Shown one piece after another: positions 30,810-38,227 of a stretch of DNA of 64,000 bases. A program made the position numbers and the translations under genes. The notes under the pieces were generated by a model that was not told where the DNA came from, did not search any database, and saw nothing but the letters and a program-made list of their open reading frames with translations. Where the stretch lies: positions 124,001 through 188,000 of the forward strand of contig NZ_JAUDRZ010000008.1 in assembly GCF_030380735.1 (NCBI RefSeq), given 5' to 3'. This DNA is from Rhizobium sp. S152 (GTDB taxonomy: Bacteria; Pseudomonadota; Alphaproteobacteria; Rhizobiales; Rhizobiaceae). Position 1 is the stretch's first letter; each line of letters begins with the position of its first letter.

Positions 30810-31386
30810 CTAGATTCGGTTCAAGTAGGCCATAACAGCAGACCGGCGCCAAGCTGATGTCCTACCTTGTTTGATGGCGGTGGGAAACTGGCCGGTCTGG
30901 ATGAGTCGGTATAGTGTCGGACGTGAAATTCCGAGAAGGCATGTGATCTCGGGGAGTCGCATCAAGCCGCGCGGCTTGATCTTCCTCGCTCAGCACTACT
31001 GCCTTTTTCGGCTTGCTGGCGCGTGGGTTGCAAATGACGACACGAGGGGCGACCACGCGTTCAAACGCCTGTTCGTCGGAGGTTTCACCATCGTCGTAGA
31101 CCATGCCTTGCGGCAACTCGGTGTTCAAACTCATCCTCAGTGCCTTCTCAGCCAGCGCCTGGCAGAAGCCAATCTCGATGGCGCCGTACGAACCTTTGGC
31201 CGCCATTGCCTGCATTACCCAACCCAGAAGATAGGGCGCCTTATCTGCCCGCATGATCTCAAGCAGTTCATAGCAATAAGCTCGTCCGATCGAACTCTCG
31301 GATTTGTCTGCCGCGGATGTCGGCACCTTCCAGTAATCTACCACTTTGCCTTTTTTCACTTCCATGAACGATGCATGCTGTCCCAT
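30810..31386 (-). pseudogene. AlpA-type regulator gene with a frameshift
   Basis: The 174-residue reading frame (31386 to 30862) matches its neighbour at 31715-32386 through its first ~135 residues (GSYGAIEIGFCQALAEKALRM versus GSHGGVEAGFCQQIAEIALGM). It then runs into unrelated sequence. In the next frame the same DNA encodes an intact AlpA helix-turn-helix (GLMRLPEITCLLGISRPTLY, ending at a stop at 30810). One extra base would join them into 191 residues. The break coincides with a perfect 20-bp palindrome at 30961-30980. It may be an inactive gene, a sequencing error or a programmed frameshift. Confidence 0.75.
30961..30980. repeat. perfect 20-bp palindrome at the AlpA frameshift
   Basis: ATCAAGCCGC followed by GCGGCTTGAT is a complete palindrome without spacer. 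It sits exactly where the reading frame of the AlpA-type gene switches. It could be the scar of a replication error or a structure that promotes frameshifting. Confidence 0.7.
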
Positions 31387-31435
31387 TGCTCAATCTCCTG
31401 TTCAATGGCTGCTGTTTGCAACCTGAGGAGTGTGG

Positions 31436-31519
31436 ATAAATGATATCGTTTACTAAGTCAATTAACGATATCATTTATTTTGGCTGCTGGTTCATTGACC
31501 CGATAAACGATATAATTTA
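31436..31519. promoter_or_regulatory. three operator copies between divergent AlpA-type and RHH-like genes
   Basis: ATAAATGATATCGTT (31436-31450) and AACGATATCATTTAT (31464-31478) form a perfect 15-bp inverted repeat. AACGATATAATTTA (31506-31519) is a third copy with one change, 10 bp before the RHH-like start codon. A weaker copy, AACGATAAAATG, is at 32455-32466 upstream of the second AlpA-type gene. Repeated half-sites of this kind fit a ribbon-helix-helix autorepressor. Confidence 0.7.
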
Positions 31520-31529
31520 GAACCGCTGT

Positions 31530-31697
31530 ATGGGCAGACCACAATTGAATAACAAACCCGTACTAGTGAGACTTCCGGAAGCGGCGATCGAAAAGATCGA
31601 TGCGCTTGTCGGGACCTACGGCCGCGGAAAATTCATCCGAGAAGCTGTTGAGAACGAGATTGCAAAACGAAGCTCCGATGAAGCCAAGGCAGAGTAG
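31530..31697 (+). CDS. small ribbon-helix-helix (CopG/Arc-like) DNA-binding protein
   Basis: 55 residues: a short beta strand KPVLVRLPEAA, helix IEKIDALVGTYG and helix KFIREAVENEIAKRSS, the classic RHH layout (strand-helix-helix). RHH proteins dimerise and insert the strand pair into the DNA major groove. It is divergent from the AlpA-type gene and its promoter region carries three copies of AACGATATCATTTAT, so it is probably autoregulated and represses its neighbours. An orphan antitoxin is possible, but no toxin gene is adjacent. Confidence 0.72.
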   Translation: MGRPQLNNKPVLVRLPEAAIEKIDALVGTYGRGKFIREAVENEIAKRSSDEAKAE

Positions 31698-31714
31698 GGT
31701 GTGAAGTCAGTTGG

Positions 31715-32386
31715 CTACCCTGGTGGCTGAGAGGGGAAGGGCCAAGGGCTATCCAGTCGGCTAAGGTACGCCAGGACATCGCTTTTGCGCCAAGCCGAGA
31801 TGCGCCCCATTTTGATCGGCGGAGGAAAGCTGCCATTCCGGATAAGTCCGTAGACAGCAGGGCCAGAGAGGCTCAGCAAGGCGCTGATCTCAGGCATCCG
31901 GATCAAGCGCAATGCCTCATCTCGCTCGCTGAGCACCGGTCGGGTTTCTTTTTTCCCGTCTTCTTCTTTCTCGCCCTTGTCGGCGGACGGCGGGGAGGTT
32001 GCCACAAACGAGTTCTTGAGGTCCTGAGCGGCCTTCCTTCCCCAGTCTTCAGGCGCGTTCACCCTCACTCTCATTCCGAGCGCGATTTCGGCGATCTGCT
32101 GACAGAAGCCCGCCTCAACGCCGCCATGGGAGCCACGCTTGCTCATCGCCTCCATGACATCGCCGAGAAGCAGGGGTGCACGATAGCGCTCAACAAGCGC
32201 CATCAGTTCCACAGCATATTTCCGGCCGGTGCTGTTGTCGGTCGACCAGTCGCCGCTTTCAACGGGGGTCCATAGATCAATCCCATCCGGCCCGAAGCTG
32301 GCAAAGGACGGAGCGTTTTTCGGTGCTTTCATCGATGGGTCCTTAAAAACAGTTCGCGGGGCAACGATCGGCTGATTGGCCGCCAT
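31715..32386 (-). CDS. AlpA-family transcriptional regulator with N-terminal extension
   Basis: 223 residues. The C-terminal ~55 residues are an AlpA/MerR-like winged helix (RLIRMPEISALLSLSGPAVY, KMGRISAWRKSDVLAYL). The N-terminal ~120 residues are shared with the frameshifted paralogue at 30810-31386 and are of unknown function. AlpA proteins act as excisionase activators in cryptic prophages and as early regulators in Gram-negative satellites. It is transcribed away from the control region at 32.4-32.9 kb. Confidence 0.82.
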   Translation of the reverse strand: MAANQPIVAPRTVFKDPSMKAPKNAPSFASFGPDGIDLWTPVESGDWSTDNSTGRKYAVELMALVERYRAPLLLGDVMEAMSKRGSHGGVEAGFCQQIAEIALGMRVRVNAPEDWGRKAAQDLKNSFVATSPPSADKGEKEEDGKKETRPVLSERDEALRLIRMPEISALLSLSGPAVYGLIRNGSFPPPIKMGRISAWRKSDVLAYLSRLDSPWPFPSQPPG

Positions 32387-32959
32387 TGCCCGGGTTGCCC
32401 GGGTGACTCCCTAGTTCGAAAACGCAACTAGGGCAAAATAAGCCATTGAATATAAACGATAAAATGTCCATTGCCCGGGTTTCCCTAGTTAAAGTGCCTT
32501 ATCGCCAAGATATGAGTAAAAGTCCCACTGTGCAGTAGTTGAATATGGCAAAAGCTAAAGGGACAAAATAAGCTGATTTTCCATATGGTTTTTATTACTA
32601 GGGAAACTAGGGAAACTAGGGAAACATCTGGAAAAGTATAACTATACCAATGGCTTGATGTTTCCCTAGTTCGTTCGATTTTTGCCCGTGTTTCCCTAGT
32701 TTTCAGAAAAAGGTTGAATGAAAGTTTGTCCTTTCTGAGAAAAAATTGGCAAAAAATTTGTATTGCCCGGGGCTCAGCGCCCCTCACCTCGGTGCAGTAA
32801 CGCAAGAAGGACCCAAAGCGACCTTCCGACTGTCCGTTGTGCAGTGCGATAGATCCATTCAACCTGAAAACTAAAGGGACATCGCCGTCGACTCCGGGCT
32901 TTCGCGGAACGATAAAGCTGCGTTGCCGTTGAATCACGTCTGCTGCGCGGGAGGATGCC
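32387..32959. other. divergent control region and candidate replication origin
   Basis: A 573-bp AT-rich stretch without a convincing gene lies between leftward and rightward operons. Exact CTAGGGAAA repeats occur at 32598, 32607 and 32616, with inverted copies at 32480, 32661 and 32691. Partial copies are at 32409 and 32428. CCCGGG occurs four times, and GGG(A/-)CAAAATAAGC is repeated. The mix of iterons, AT-richness and a primase/helicase in the same element suggests an origin. A degenerate copy of the shared operator may lie at 32701-32719. Confidence 0.6.
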
Positions 32960-33307
32960 ATGCAGGAAGATTTGATCGATGTTCGCATACCGCCTATCGG
33001 GATAGCGATCGATGACCCAGGAAGGTACAGGGTCGTTGATACAATCACCGGTCTGACGGCAGCATTGATCGACGAGAAATGGTCAGCGCCAAGGGGAGAC
33101 ATGTGGCGAGCGGCAGTGGCAGCGTGCATCCGATCCCTTGATGTCCAGGCTGATGGTGAAGCCGCGCGTGAAGTGTTTATCTTAGCTGCGCGCGAGGCCC
33201 ACATGCCACTTAAGACCGCCGTCGAAACGCTGATCTTTCCAGAGCGGCTGGCGAAGGTAAAGCGAAAGCCAAAGCCAAAGCCAACGTGGCCGCCGAGGGC
33301 GCACTGA
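32960..33307 (+). CDS. DUF982-like small protein
   Basis: 115 residues. The core (RVVDTITGLTAALIDEKWSA, MWRAAVAACIRSL, GEAAREVFILAAREAHMPL) follows the pattern of DUF982, a family largely confined to Rhizobiales and of unknown function. The C-terminus is basic (RLAKVKRKPKPKPTWPP). A GGGAGGA ribosome binding site precedes the ATG. Its stop overlaps the next start (ATGA-type), so a three-gene coupled operon begins here. Confidence 0.78.
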   Translation: MQEDLIDVRIPPIGIAIDDPGRYRVVDTITGLTAALIDEKWSAPRGDMWRAAVAACIRSLDVQADGEAAREVFILAAREAHMPLKTAVETLIFPERLAKVKRKPKPKPTWPPRAH

Positions 33308-33531
33308 TGAGTGAACAGCGAGACACCAAGGCGGCCCTGCTCGCACTTCTGGAAAGCTTGGGAGTTGAACCCGACACCTCGATCAACCTTTACGAGATCG
33401 GCCCGCCGATGGTGGCCGATGGCTTTACCGAGAACGACGTCGTCAACGCCTTGTACGCCTTGAAGGATGAGGGCGTGATTGATCTGCTCGGCAACAACCA
33501 GCTTTTGCTGGTGAGGAAGGATACGCTTTGA
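33307..33531 (+). CDS. small winged-helix-like protein, unknown function
   Basis: 74 residues starting MSEQRDTKAAL, with the start inside the DUF982 stop codon. The sequence DGFTENDVVNALYALKDEGVIDLLGNNQLLLVR has the helix-helix-beta-wing look of a short winged helix, but no named family can be assigned. It is coupled to the following HTH gene by a 4-bp overlap. Confidence 0.65.
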   Translation: MSEQRDTKAALLALLESLGVEPDTSINLYEIGPPMVADGFTENDVVNALYALKDEGVIDLLGNNQLLLVRKDTL

Positions 33532-33851
33532 CACCGCAACAATGTCGCGCAGCTCGTGCTCTTCTCGATTTCTCTCATGACGACCTCGCCCTTCGAGCTA
33601 GGGTCGATGTCAGCGTATTGCAGAGTTTCGAAGCGGGCAGCGGCGCCCCCGACGATAGTGTTGACGCCCTTCGAACAGCGGTGGAAGAAGCCGGCGCGAT
33701 GCTGATCACCTCGGGATCAAATTCACCGGCGGGCGGCGAAGGTGTCCGCCTTGCGAAACCATCTGAGCGATCGGTCGATACCATCGTGAGCGAAGTCGTA
33801 CAGTATCCCGAATTCATGGAGAACGATGCGCCTCCCGGTGCCGGCGGCTGA
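33528..33851 (+). CDS. XRE-like helix-turn-helix protein
   Basis: 107 residues with a TTG start overlapping the previous stop (TTGA). The N-terminal 40 residues form a Cro/CI-type HTH of the kind common in Rhizobiales (TPQQCRAARALLDFSHDDLALRARV). The C-terminal part is disordered. A truncated duplicate of this HTH lies at 38228-38365. It could be the repressor of the shared operator family, but there is no direct evidence. Confidence 0.72.
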   Translation: MTPQQCRAARALLDFSHDDLALRARVDVSVLQSFEAGSGAPDDSVDALRTAVEEAGAMLITSGSNSPAGGEGVRLAKPSERSVDTIVSEVVQYPEFMENDAPPGAGG

Positions 33852-34011
33852 GAGTGCTTGTATGGGAGTTGAGGGGATCGACGCATGAGCATGCTGATAT
33901 AACCGTTAGGTCATTCGCGTGGAATGGCGTATGCTTTGTGGTCGGCTCCATTCTTTCCGGGCGGAGCCGATTGGGAGATTATATGCGCTCTTGCCTCAGG
34001 TAGGAGCCGAT

Positions 34012-34251
34012 ATGATCAACAATCGCCTTATAGACAAAGTCGCCCCCGTGGCAGCCACAGCCGTTGCTAGGCAGACCACTCTGCCAGCTCAGAGCAAGCT
34101 CCATAAGTACGCCATCAGCGGAGTTCCTACTGGCGAGCGCGTTCACACAAAGGTTCACCCGACAATCGATTTGAGGCGCAAACTGGCTGCAAGCCTTCAG
34201 CTTTCGCGTTCTGCTCCCATCGAAAAGGTGCGGATGGAAGAGAATGCCTGA
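34012..34251 (+). CDS. small basic protein of unknown function
   Basis: 79 residues from MINNRLIDKVA, preceded by TAGGAG. Rich in Lys, Arg and Ala, without a membrane segment (TERVHTKVHPTIDLRRKLAA-like composition). It overlaps the next gene by 8 bp. No family was recognised. Confidence 0.5.
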   Translation: MINNRLIDKVAPVAATAVARQTTLPAQSKLHKYAISGVPTGERVHTKVHPTIDLRRKLAASLQLSRSAPIEKVRMEENA

Positions 34252-34513
34252 TGCGTTGCCTTTTGAGCAAATGACGATCGGCGAGAGAACGGCTGTCCTC
34301 ACCACTCTGGCTCAACATCTGCAAATCTCGGCAGCAATTGCTCAGCATGACGGAGACCCGATTTGGAAGTTCATGTCAGAGCTGGCCGTGCGGCTGGAAG
34401 GAAGCCGCGACGAGGTCGCCGCTGACCCCCAACGTGGCAAAGAGGTTGTGCGTAAAGCCGTCAGACTGTTGAGCGAATTCGAGCTGCAGAGACCGAGAGG
34501 TTCGGTTCATTGA
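34244..34513 (+). CDS. small helical protein of unknown function
   Basis: 89 residues, acidic and helical (MTIGERTAVLTTLAQHLQIS, WKFMSELAVRLEGSRDEVAA). It overlaps both neighbours (8 bp upstream, 4 bp downstream), indicating a tightly packed operon. No family was recognised. Confidence 0.55.
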   Translation: MPDALPFEQMTIGERTAVLTTLAQHLQISAAIAQHDGDPIWKFMSELAVRLEGSRDEVAADPQRGKEVVRKAVRLLSEFELQRPRGSVH

Positions 34514-34788
34514 TCTCCAAGTCAAAGAGCGAGATGGATCATGCCGCCCACGGGTGGGCGCTTCTCGCTTTCAGAGTCCCCAAGATCCGGCCCTTCGCAC
34601 GACATCCGAAAGTGCGGGATGCTATCGCGGATATGTGCGCTAGCTACAGTGTTGCTGTGTTGAACGTGCGTAAGCTTCAGCTTGCGAAGTGCCGTTCCGG
34701 CAGCGTTGAGGAATACGACGCTCTGATCTTGCATATAGAACAAGAAGTTTCTTTTTTCGTTGAAGAGATTCGGCGGCATTCTGGCTAA
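34510..34788 (+). CDS. member 1 of a tandem family of small proteins (HGWALLA family)
   Basis: 92 residues with a TTG start overlapping the previous stop. It shares the pattern HGWALLAFRVPKIRPF-x9-A-x7-Y-x2-AV-x3-RKLQ and a C-terminal LHIEQEVSFFVEEIRRH with two genes just downstream. All are predicted to be three short helices. Function unknown. A strong terminator follows 97 bp later. Confidence 0.62.
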   Translation: MISKSKSEMDHAAHGWALLAFRVPKIRPFARHPKVRDAIADMCASYSVAVLNVRKLQLAKCRSGSVEEYDALILHIEQEVSFFVEEIRRHSG

Positions 34789-34885
34789 GAGACGGCCGGG
34801 CGCACCGGCGGAACCTAAACTGCAGATCGACGTTTTGGTGGCGCGCGCCGAGTTCTTCCCCCGGCGCCCATTTCAGTCACCAACT

Positions 34886-34918
34886 AGCCCCCGTCAACAC
34901 CGGGGGCTTTTTTTTTTA
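34886..34918 (+). terminator. intrinsic terminator after the 34.0-34.8 kb genes
   Basis: AGCCCCCG and CGGGGGCT form an 8-bp stem with a 7-base loop, followed by ten T. This is among the strongest terminators in the window. Confidence 0.92.
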
Positions 34919-34973
34919 TCGCCATATCGCTTGGTGACTTTTGTCGTAACCGTTCGCACGCTATCCTTTCCCT

Positions 34974-35234
34974 ATGAACGGAACAGACCATTTTATTCAC
35001 GGGCTATCAATGCTGGCGCTCAAATGTCCAGAAGTTCGTCCGCATATGAAAACTCCGGCAGTGACCGAAGAAGTCCGGGAGATGTGCGAGCAGTACAGCC
35101 AGGCGGTGATTTACCTGCGCAAGCTTCGCAGCGGTCCGGCAGACCAAGCCGAGATCGACGAGATGAACAATCTCATGAAAGAGCTCGAAGGTGAGATCGT
35201 TCACTTCATCCATGAATTCGCAAAGCATGTTTAA
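34974..35234 (+). CDS. member 2 of the tandem small-protein family
   Basis: 86 residues (MNGTDHFIHGLSMLALKCPEVRP, YSQAVIYLRKLRSG, LEGEIVHFIHEF). It aligns along its full length with the products at 34510 and 35434. It stands as a separate unit between a terminator and the third paralogue. Acidic; no recognised domain. Confidence 0.62.
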   Translation: MNGTDHFIHGLSMLALKCPEVRPHMKTPAVTEEVREMCEQYSQAVIYLRKLRSGPADQAEIDEMNNLMKELEGEIVHFIHEFAKHV

Positions 35235-35433
35235 CGAGATTTAATCAGAGTAGCACATTCTCTGTTTTACTTATCCTTAAGCAAGGACCGCGTATTTTTA
35301 TACTGAGATAGGCAACCTTTCCTCCTGGCGTCACCAGTCATCGGGGAATCGGCAATCATCTTTGGGCGAATTACTTCATCTGTCCGAAGGTTATGCCGTT
35401 GCAATCGTCGTGAGCGCGAGGCGAGGTAGAACT

Positions 35434-35691
35434 GTGAATTACATCAATCACGGTTGGGCGCTGCTGGCGCTGAAATATCCACGCATTAGACCTTTTAGAA
35501 ATGCAGTGAGTGTTGCCACCGAACTCAATGAATTATGTCTCGACTACAGCTTTGCAACTGTGCATTTAAATGGCCTACCCGTCTGTCCCGAAAATTCTCG
35601 AGCTCGTTCGGAGCTTGTATCGTGGCTTCGCGACCTGGAAAGCGAACTAGCTTTTTTGATCGACCTACTGGAACAAAAGTACCGACATTAG
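35434..35691 (+). CDS. member 3 of the tandem small-protein family
   Basis: 85 residues from a GTG start preceded by GAGGT (MNYINHGWALLALKYPRIRP, LDYSFATVHLNGLP, LRDLESELAFLIDLLEQKY). An upstream in-frame TTG at 35362 would add 24 residues without similarity to the paralogues, so it is not used. Function unknown. Confidence 0.6.
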   Translation: MNYINHGWALLALKYPRIRPFRNAVSVATELNELCLDYSFATVHLNGLPVCPENSRARSELVSWLRDLESELAFLIDLLEQKYRH

Positions 35692-35881
35692 GTTGACTGG
35701 CAGTTGTTACGCTTCGCACACCGTGACGATCAGGCGGAGGGTTCGCTCTCCCTCACTGTAGATGTCCCTCCGCCGCCCTCCTATGACTTCAGGAATTCCT
35801 GGAACAAAACAATGTCAGATGAGTTTGAAATCTGTGCCGGAGCTGATTCGGCGCACTCCACTATGTCCAGCATACCACCTC

Positions 35882-35908
35882 GCCCCGCCGATCTGCGGGG
35901 CTCTTTTT
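35882..35908 (+). terminator. intrinsic terminator downstream of the tandem family
   Basis: GCCCCGC and GCGGGGC form a 7-bp stem with a 6-base loop followed by TCTTTTT. It lies 190 bp after the third family member. The stretch 35692-35972 contains no other feature I can support. Confidence 0.8.
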
Positions 35909-35972
35909 GCGGCACCGGCCCGTTGAATTCCGGCCCGCAAAGCGCCTAATGAATGTTAAGAAGTGCGCGGGA

Positions 35973-36218
35973 CTAATTCCTGAGCCAAACAATACGGTCA
36001 AGCACCGCTCCGGGCCTGACGATGTCAACGACGATCTCCTTGGCGCGGATCGCCGCTTCTGCTGTTGCTTCGCCTTCCAGGACGACAGCGTCTGGCAAAA
36101 ACGAGATTGACAACCGGGCGTTACAGCACAGTGGGTCTGCAGACAGAGCCGCTCGAAGAGACGCGCCCAAGCCTGCTTGCTGCGCTCCGTAGCTTGATCG
36201 TTCGAAATCCCGAAACAT
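35973..36218 (-). CDS. BON-domain-like small protein
   Basis: 81 residues. The order helix-strand-strand-helix-strand is visible in LGASLRAALSADPL, ARLSISFLPDAVVLEGEA and AAIRAKEIVVDIVRPGAVLDRIVW. This resembles a single BON domain, which usually binds membranes or phospholipids, but there is no signal peptide. A near-perfect AGGAGGTG ribosome binding site precedes the ATG. It is the only leftward gene in this stretch. Confidence 0.6.
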   Translation of the reverse strand: MFRDFERSSYGAQQAGLGASLRAALSADPLCCNARLSISFLPDAVVLEGEATAEAAIRAKEIVVDIVRPGAVLDRIVWLRN

Positions 36219-36370
36219 GACTGCACACCCTCCTACATCAAAGATAGCTAATGCAGTAGCGAACGCTTAAGTTCCGGTCGCACCCGGAGTTGCCCCACCG
36301 AAAAAGCACTTAGAGCGCGGAAATCTGATATTAAACAAGAGATTATGATTCTTTGTGCGTGAGGCGGAAA

Positions 36371-36481
36371 GTGGCCACTTACGATTGGAGCGGCGTTCGC
36401 TTGAGGCGAAATAGACGAATAAGGCTGTTTACCGCGCTGTTGATAACCCTCGCCGTCATCTGCACGCCTTTGTTGATGTAA
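36371..36481 (+). CDS. possible 36-residue membrane microprotein
   Basis: A GTG-initiated frame encodes a basic head (YDWSGVRLRRNRRIRL) followed by one hydrophobic helix (FTALLITLAVICTPLLM), a positive-inside single-span layout. GAGGCGG lies upstream of the start. It is short and could be chance. The rest of 36219-36651 holds nothing I can name. Confidence 0.35.
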   Translation: MATYDWSGVRLRRNRRIRLFTALLITLAVICTPLLM

Positions 36482-36651
36482 GCGCCAAGAGCCAGCGTCG
36501 ACAGATTAGCTGCATGAAAAGGGCAAGATTCCGGACTTGACGCCGATGCTCAATGAGCTTGCGCGGTAGATCTAAGCTTCAGGCGGGGGCTAGTTTTGAG
36601 AATATCTGCGCTGGAATTCGTTTTGTAGTGTTTGCCTTTAAGGAGAACGTT

Positions 36652-36921
36652 ATGAAAATGATGAGTGAAGAGCAGATACCCGACTTTGTCCGTGACGTGG
36701 CGGAGACGGGTTGCGACATCACTGCCGTGCTTGGGGTCGGGTATGTGATCGGAGACTCCGACCTTCCCCTGGAAGCCTACGAGCGCATAGCGCCGCGCCT
36801 TAAAGAGATAAACGAGATCTATGGCGGCAGAGACCACCTCCTGCACGAAATCGCGGAATATCTTCTTTCGATCGGCAAGTACTATCCCAAGGACCGAGAC
36901 TTAAGAACCCCGCGCAACTAA
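36652..36921 (+). CDS. small acidic protein of unknown function
   Basis: 89 residues from MKMMSEEQIPDFVRDVAETG, with AAGGAG at ideal distance. Predicted helical with no membrane segment. An in-frame upstream ATG at 36553 lacks a ribosome binding site. The frame is open between unrelated sequences and ends before a long gene-poor stretch. No family was recognised. Confidence 0.6.
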   Translation: MKMMSEEQIPDFVRDVAETGCDITAVLGVGYVIGDSDLPLEAYERIAPRLKEINEIYGGRDHLLHEIAEYLLSIGKYYPKDRDLRTPRN

Positions 36922-37245
36922 TCTGAGGAGCGAAAATTATTCGCGACAACTCACGGCTGATCTGCTTTAGTGACAATCGTGAGGGTGACAACACCACTCT
37001 CCTCCTCCGCCATGTATCATGGCGAAGACCTCCACCAAGGCCCGTTGCCCCCCAGGTGCGGGCCTTGACCTTACAGAAGAATAGGTAAGGTCCACGACCC
37101 GCCAGGGGCTCTTTCATTTATAATGCCGTGAGCTGTTCCAGTTCGAGCGCCGGCCGAAGGAAAGCGATTCGGAGCCAAGCTGCGGCTGCCGGGTTTTATA
37201 CTGACGCGCCGAGACCACCCTCGACGCACTTAGCGCAGCCAAATT

Positions 37246-37270
37246 GCCCCCGCCGCACTCGGGGCTTTTT
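37246..37270 (+). terminator. terminator-like hairpin in gene-poor stretch
   Basis: GCCCC and GGGGC form a short stem with a 10-base loop followed by TTTTT. It has no obvious upstream gene within 300 bp except the one ending at 36921. Confidence 0.5.
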
Positions 37271-37627
37271 CATGGATCAGCGTAGGACGAGATGTTAGTC
37301 TTCCCCCGGGCCGTGTTGACCGGACTCTCCCCAGACGACCGGGCAAGAATGCGACTTGCACCAACACGGCCCACCCTGGGTCACGTCGACCACGTCGCGC
37401 CATATCATGCTTTGGAGACAATTAGGCAAAAGACGGAGAGCCTGGGCTCCATGGAGGGCTCTCCGTCGATGGAGATGAGCCTTGTGCTGAAGGCACATCC
37501 CGCGACCAGTGCGAGGAGCCCCCGGTCGCGCTGGTATAACATCGGACACTGCTCATAGTTGCGAGCAGCGTAAAAAAGCTCCGCCAAAGGCCGGGCAAGG
37601 GATGCTGAGCAACCAGCTAGACGCACC

Positions 37628-37693
37628 AGAGGCCCCCGGTGCGGTACCCAGAGGCCCCCGGTGCGGTACCCAGAGGCCCCCGGTGCGGCACCC
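37628..37693. repeat. three tandem 22-bp repeats
   Basis: The unit begins AGAGGCCCCCGGTGC and ends GGTACCC. It occurs at 37628, 37650 and 37672, the third with one T-to-C change. The unit is GC-rich and contains a KpnI-like palindrome. It lies 120 bp upstream of the exported-protein gene. It could be a protein-binding array or a simple slippage expansion. Confidence 0.85.
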
Positions 37694-37812
37694 CTAAGTT
37701 GGCAACCGCTTATTGATTCGCAAGCAATATCAGCCAGTGCACGAACGGGCAGTTCATCTGCCGGATGCGTCTTGAAGAAAAGAGAGCCGCCTAGCGGAAC
37801 AACAAGGAAATA

Positions 37813-38118
37813 ATGCGTTTGATCCTCGTAACCACCATTCTCGCCGTCGGCCTTTCAGGCTCCGCGTTCGCTCAGTCCAACCCGGCCCCTGCCGGCTCAA
37901 CCATGGACAAGAACCAATCGGACACCGGCGGCGGCGCCAACAGCGATATGAAAATGCCGAAGAAGGTCGACTCGGCCAACACGGGCAGCACCATGAAGAT
38001 GGATAAGACAAAGTGTGCGAACCCAGCAAGCAGCGCGGGTAACGGCAAACTTCAAACACAGGGTGGCAAGAGCAACGCTACCCCAGAAGACGAAGCGTGT
38101 GCCTCTCACAATAACTGA
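37813..38118 (+). CDS. small exported protein of unknown function
   Basis: 101 residues with a classical signal peptide (MRLILVTTILAVGLSGSAFAQ, cleavage after AFA). The mature part is short, polar and disordered, rich in Lys, Asn, Ser and Met (DMKMPKK, STMKMDKTK), with two cysteines near the C-terminus that could form a disulfide. AAGGAA precedes the ATG and a good terminator follows, so this is a single-gene unit. It may be lysogenic cargo. The function is not known. Confidence 0.72.
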   Translation: MRLILVTTILAVGLSGSAFAQSNPAPAGSTMDKNQSDTGGGANSDMKMPKKVDSANTGSTMKMDKTKCANPASSAGNGKLQTQGGKSNATPEDEACASHNN

Positions 38119-38130
38119 CCTGCATCCGAT

Positions 38131-38163
38131 GAAGAGTCCCGATTAGCGGGGCTCTTCCGTTTT
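38131..38163 (+). terminator. intrinsic terminator after exported-protein gene
   Basis: GAAGAGTCCCG pairs with CGGGGCTCTTC (11 bp with one G-T wobble, 5-base loop), followed by CGTTTT. It begins 12 bp after the gene's stop. Confidence 0.8.
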
Positions 38164-38227
38164 GACGCGAGTGGAAAAAACCATGTTGACGCATCGTTTC
38201 GAGAAGCGACGCGATGAAAGGACAAGC

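Larger units (their letters stand above)
36922..37812. other. gene-poor accessory stretch with hairpins and tandem repeats
   Basis: About 890 bp without a convincing gene. It holds a hairpin AAGGCCCG/CGGGCCTT (37037-37066) and a terminator-like GCCCC/GGGGC with T5 (37246-37270). An inverted repeat GGAGAGCC/GGGCTCTCC lies at about 37436-37465. Three tandem 22-bp repeats are at 37628-37693. Open frames here lack ribosome binding sites and overlap on both strands. Confidence 0.5.

Noticed and set aside
31530..31697. antitoxin of a toxin-antitoxin pair
   Set aside because: The RHH-like protein has no toxin-sized partner gene on either side; both neighbours are AlpA-type genes on the other strand.
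32485..33534. 349-residue open frame on the minus strand
   Set aside because: It covers the iteron region and runs antisense to three coupled small genes with good starts. Its composition is low-complexity and no ribosome binding site is seen.
36550..36846. 98-residue minus-strand frame
   Set aside because: Antisense to the gene at 36652, which has a good AAGGAG site; no start signal of its own.
37628..37693. CRISPR array
   Set aside because: The 22-bp repeats are contiguous without spacers, and no cas gene is in the window.
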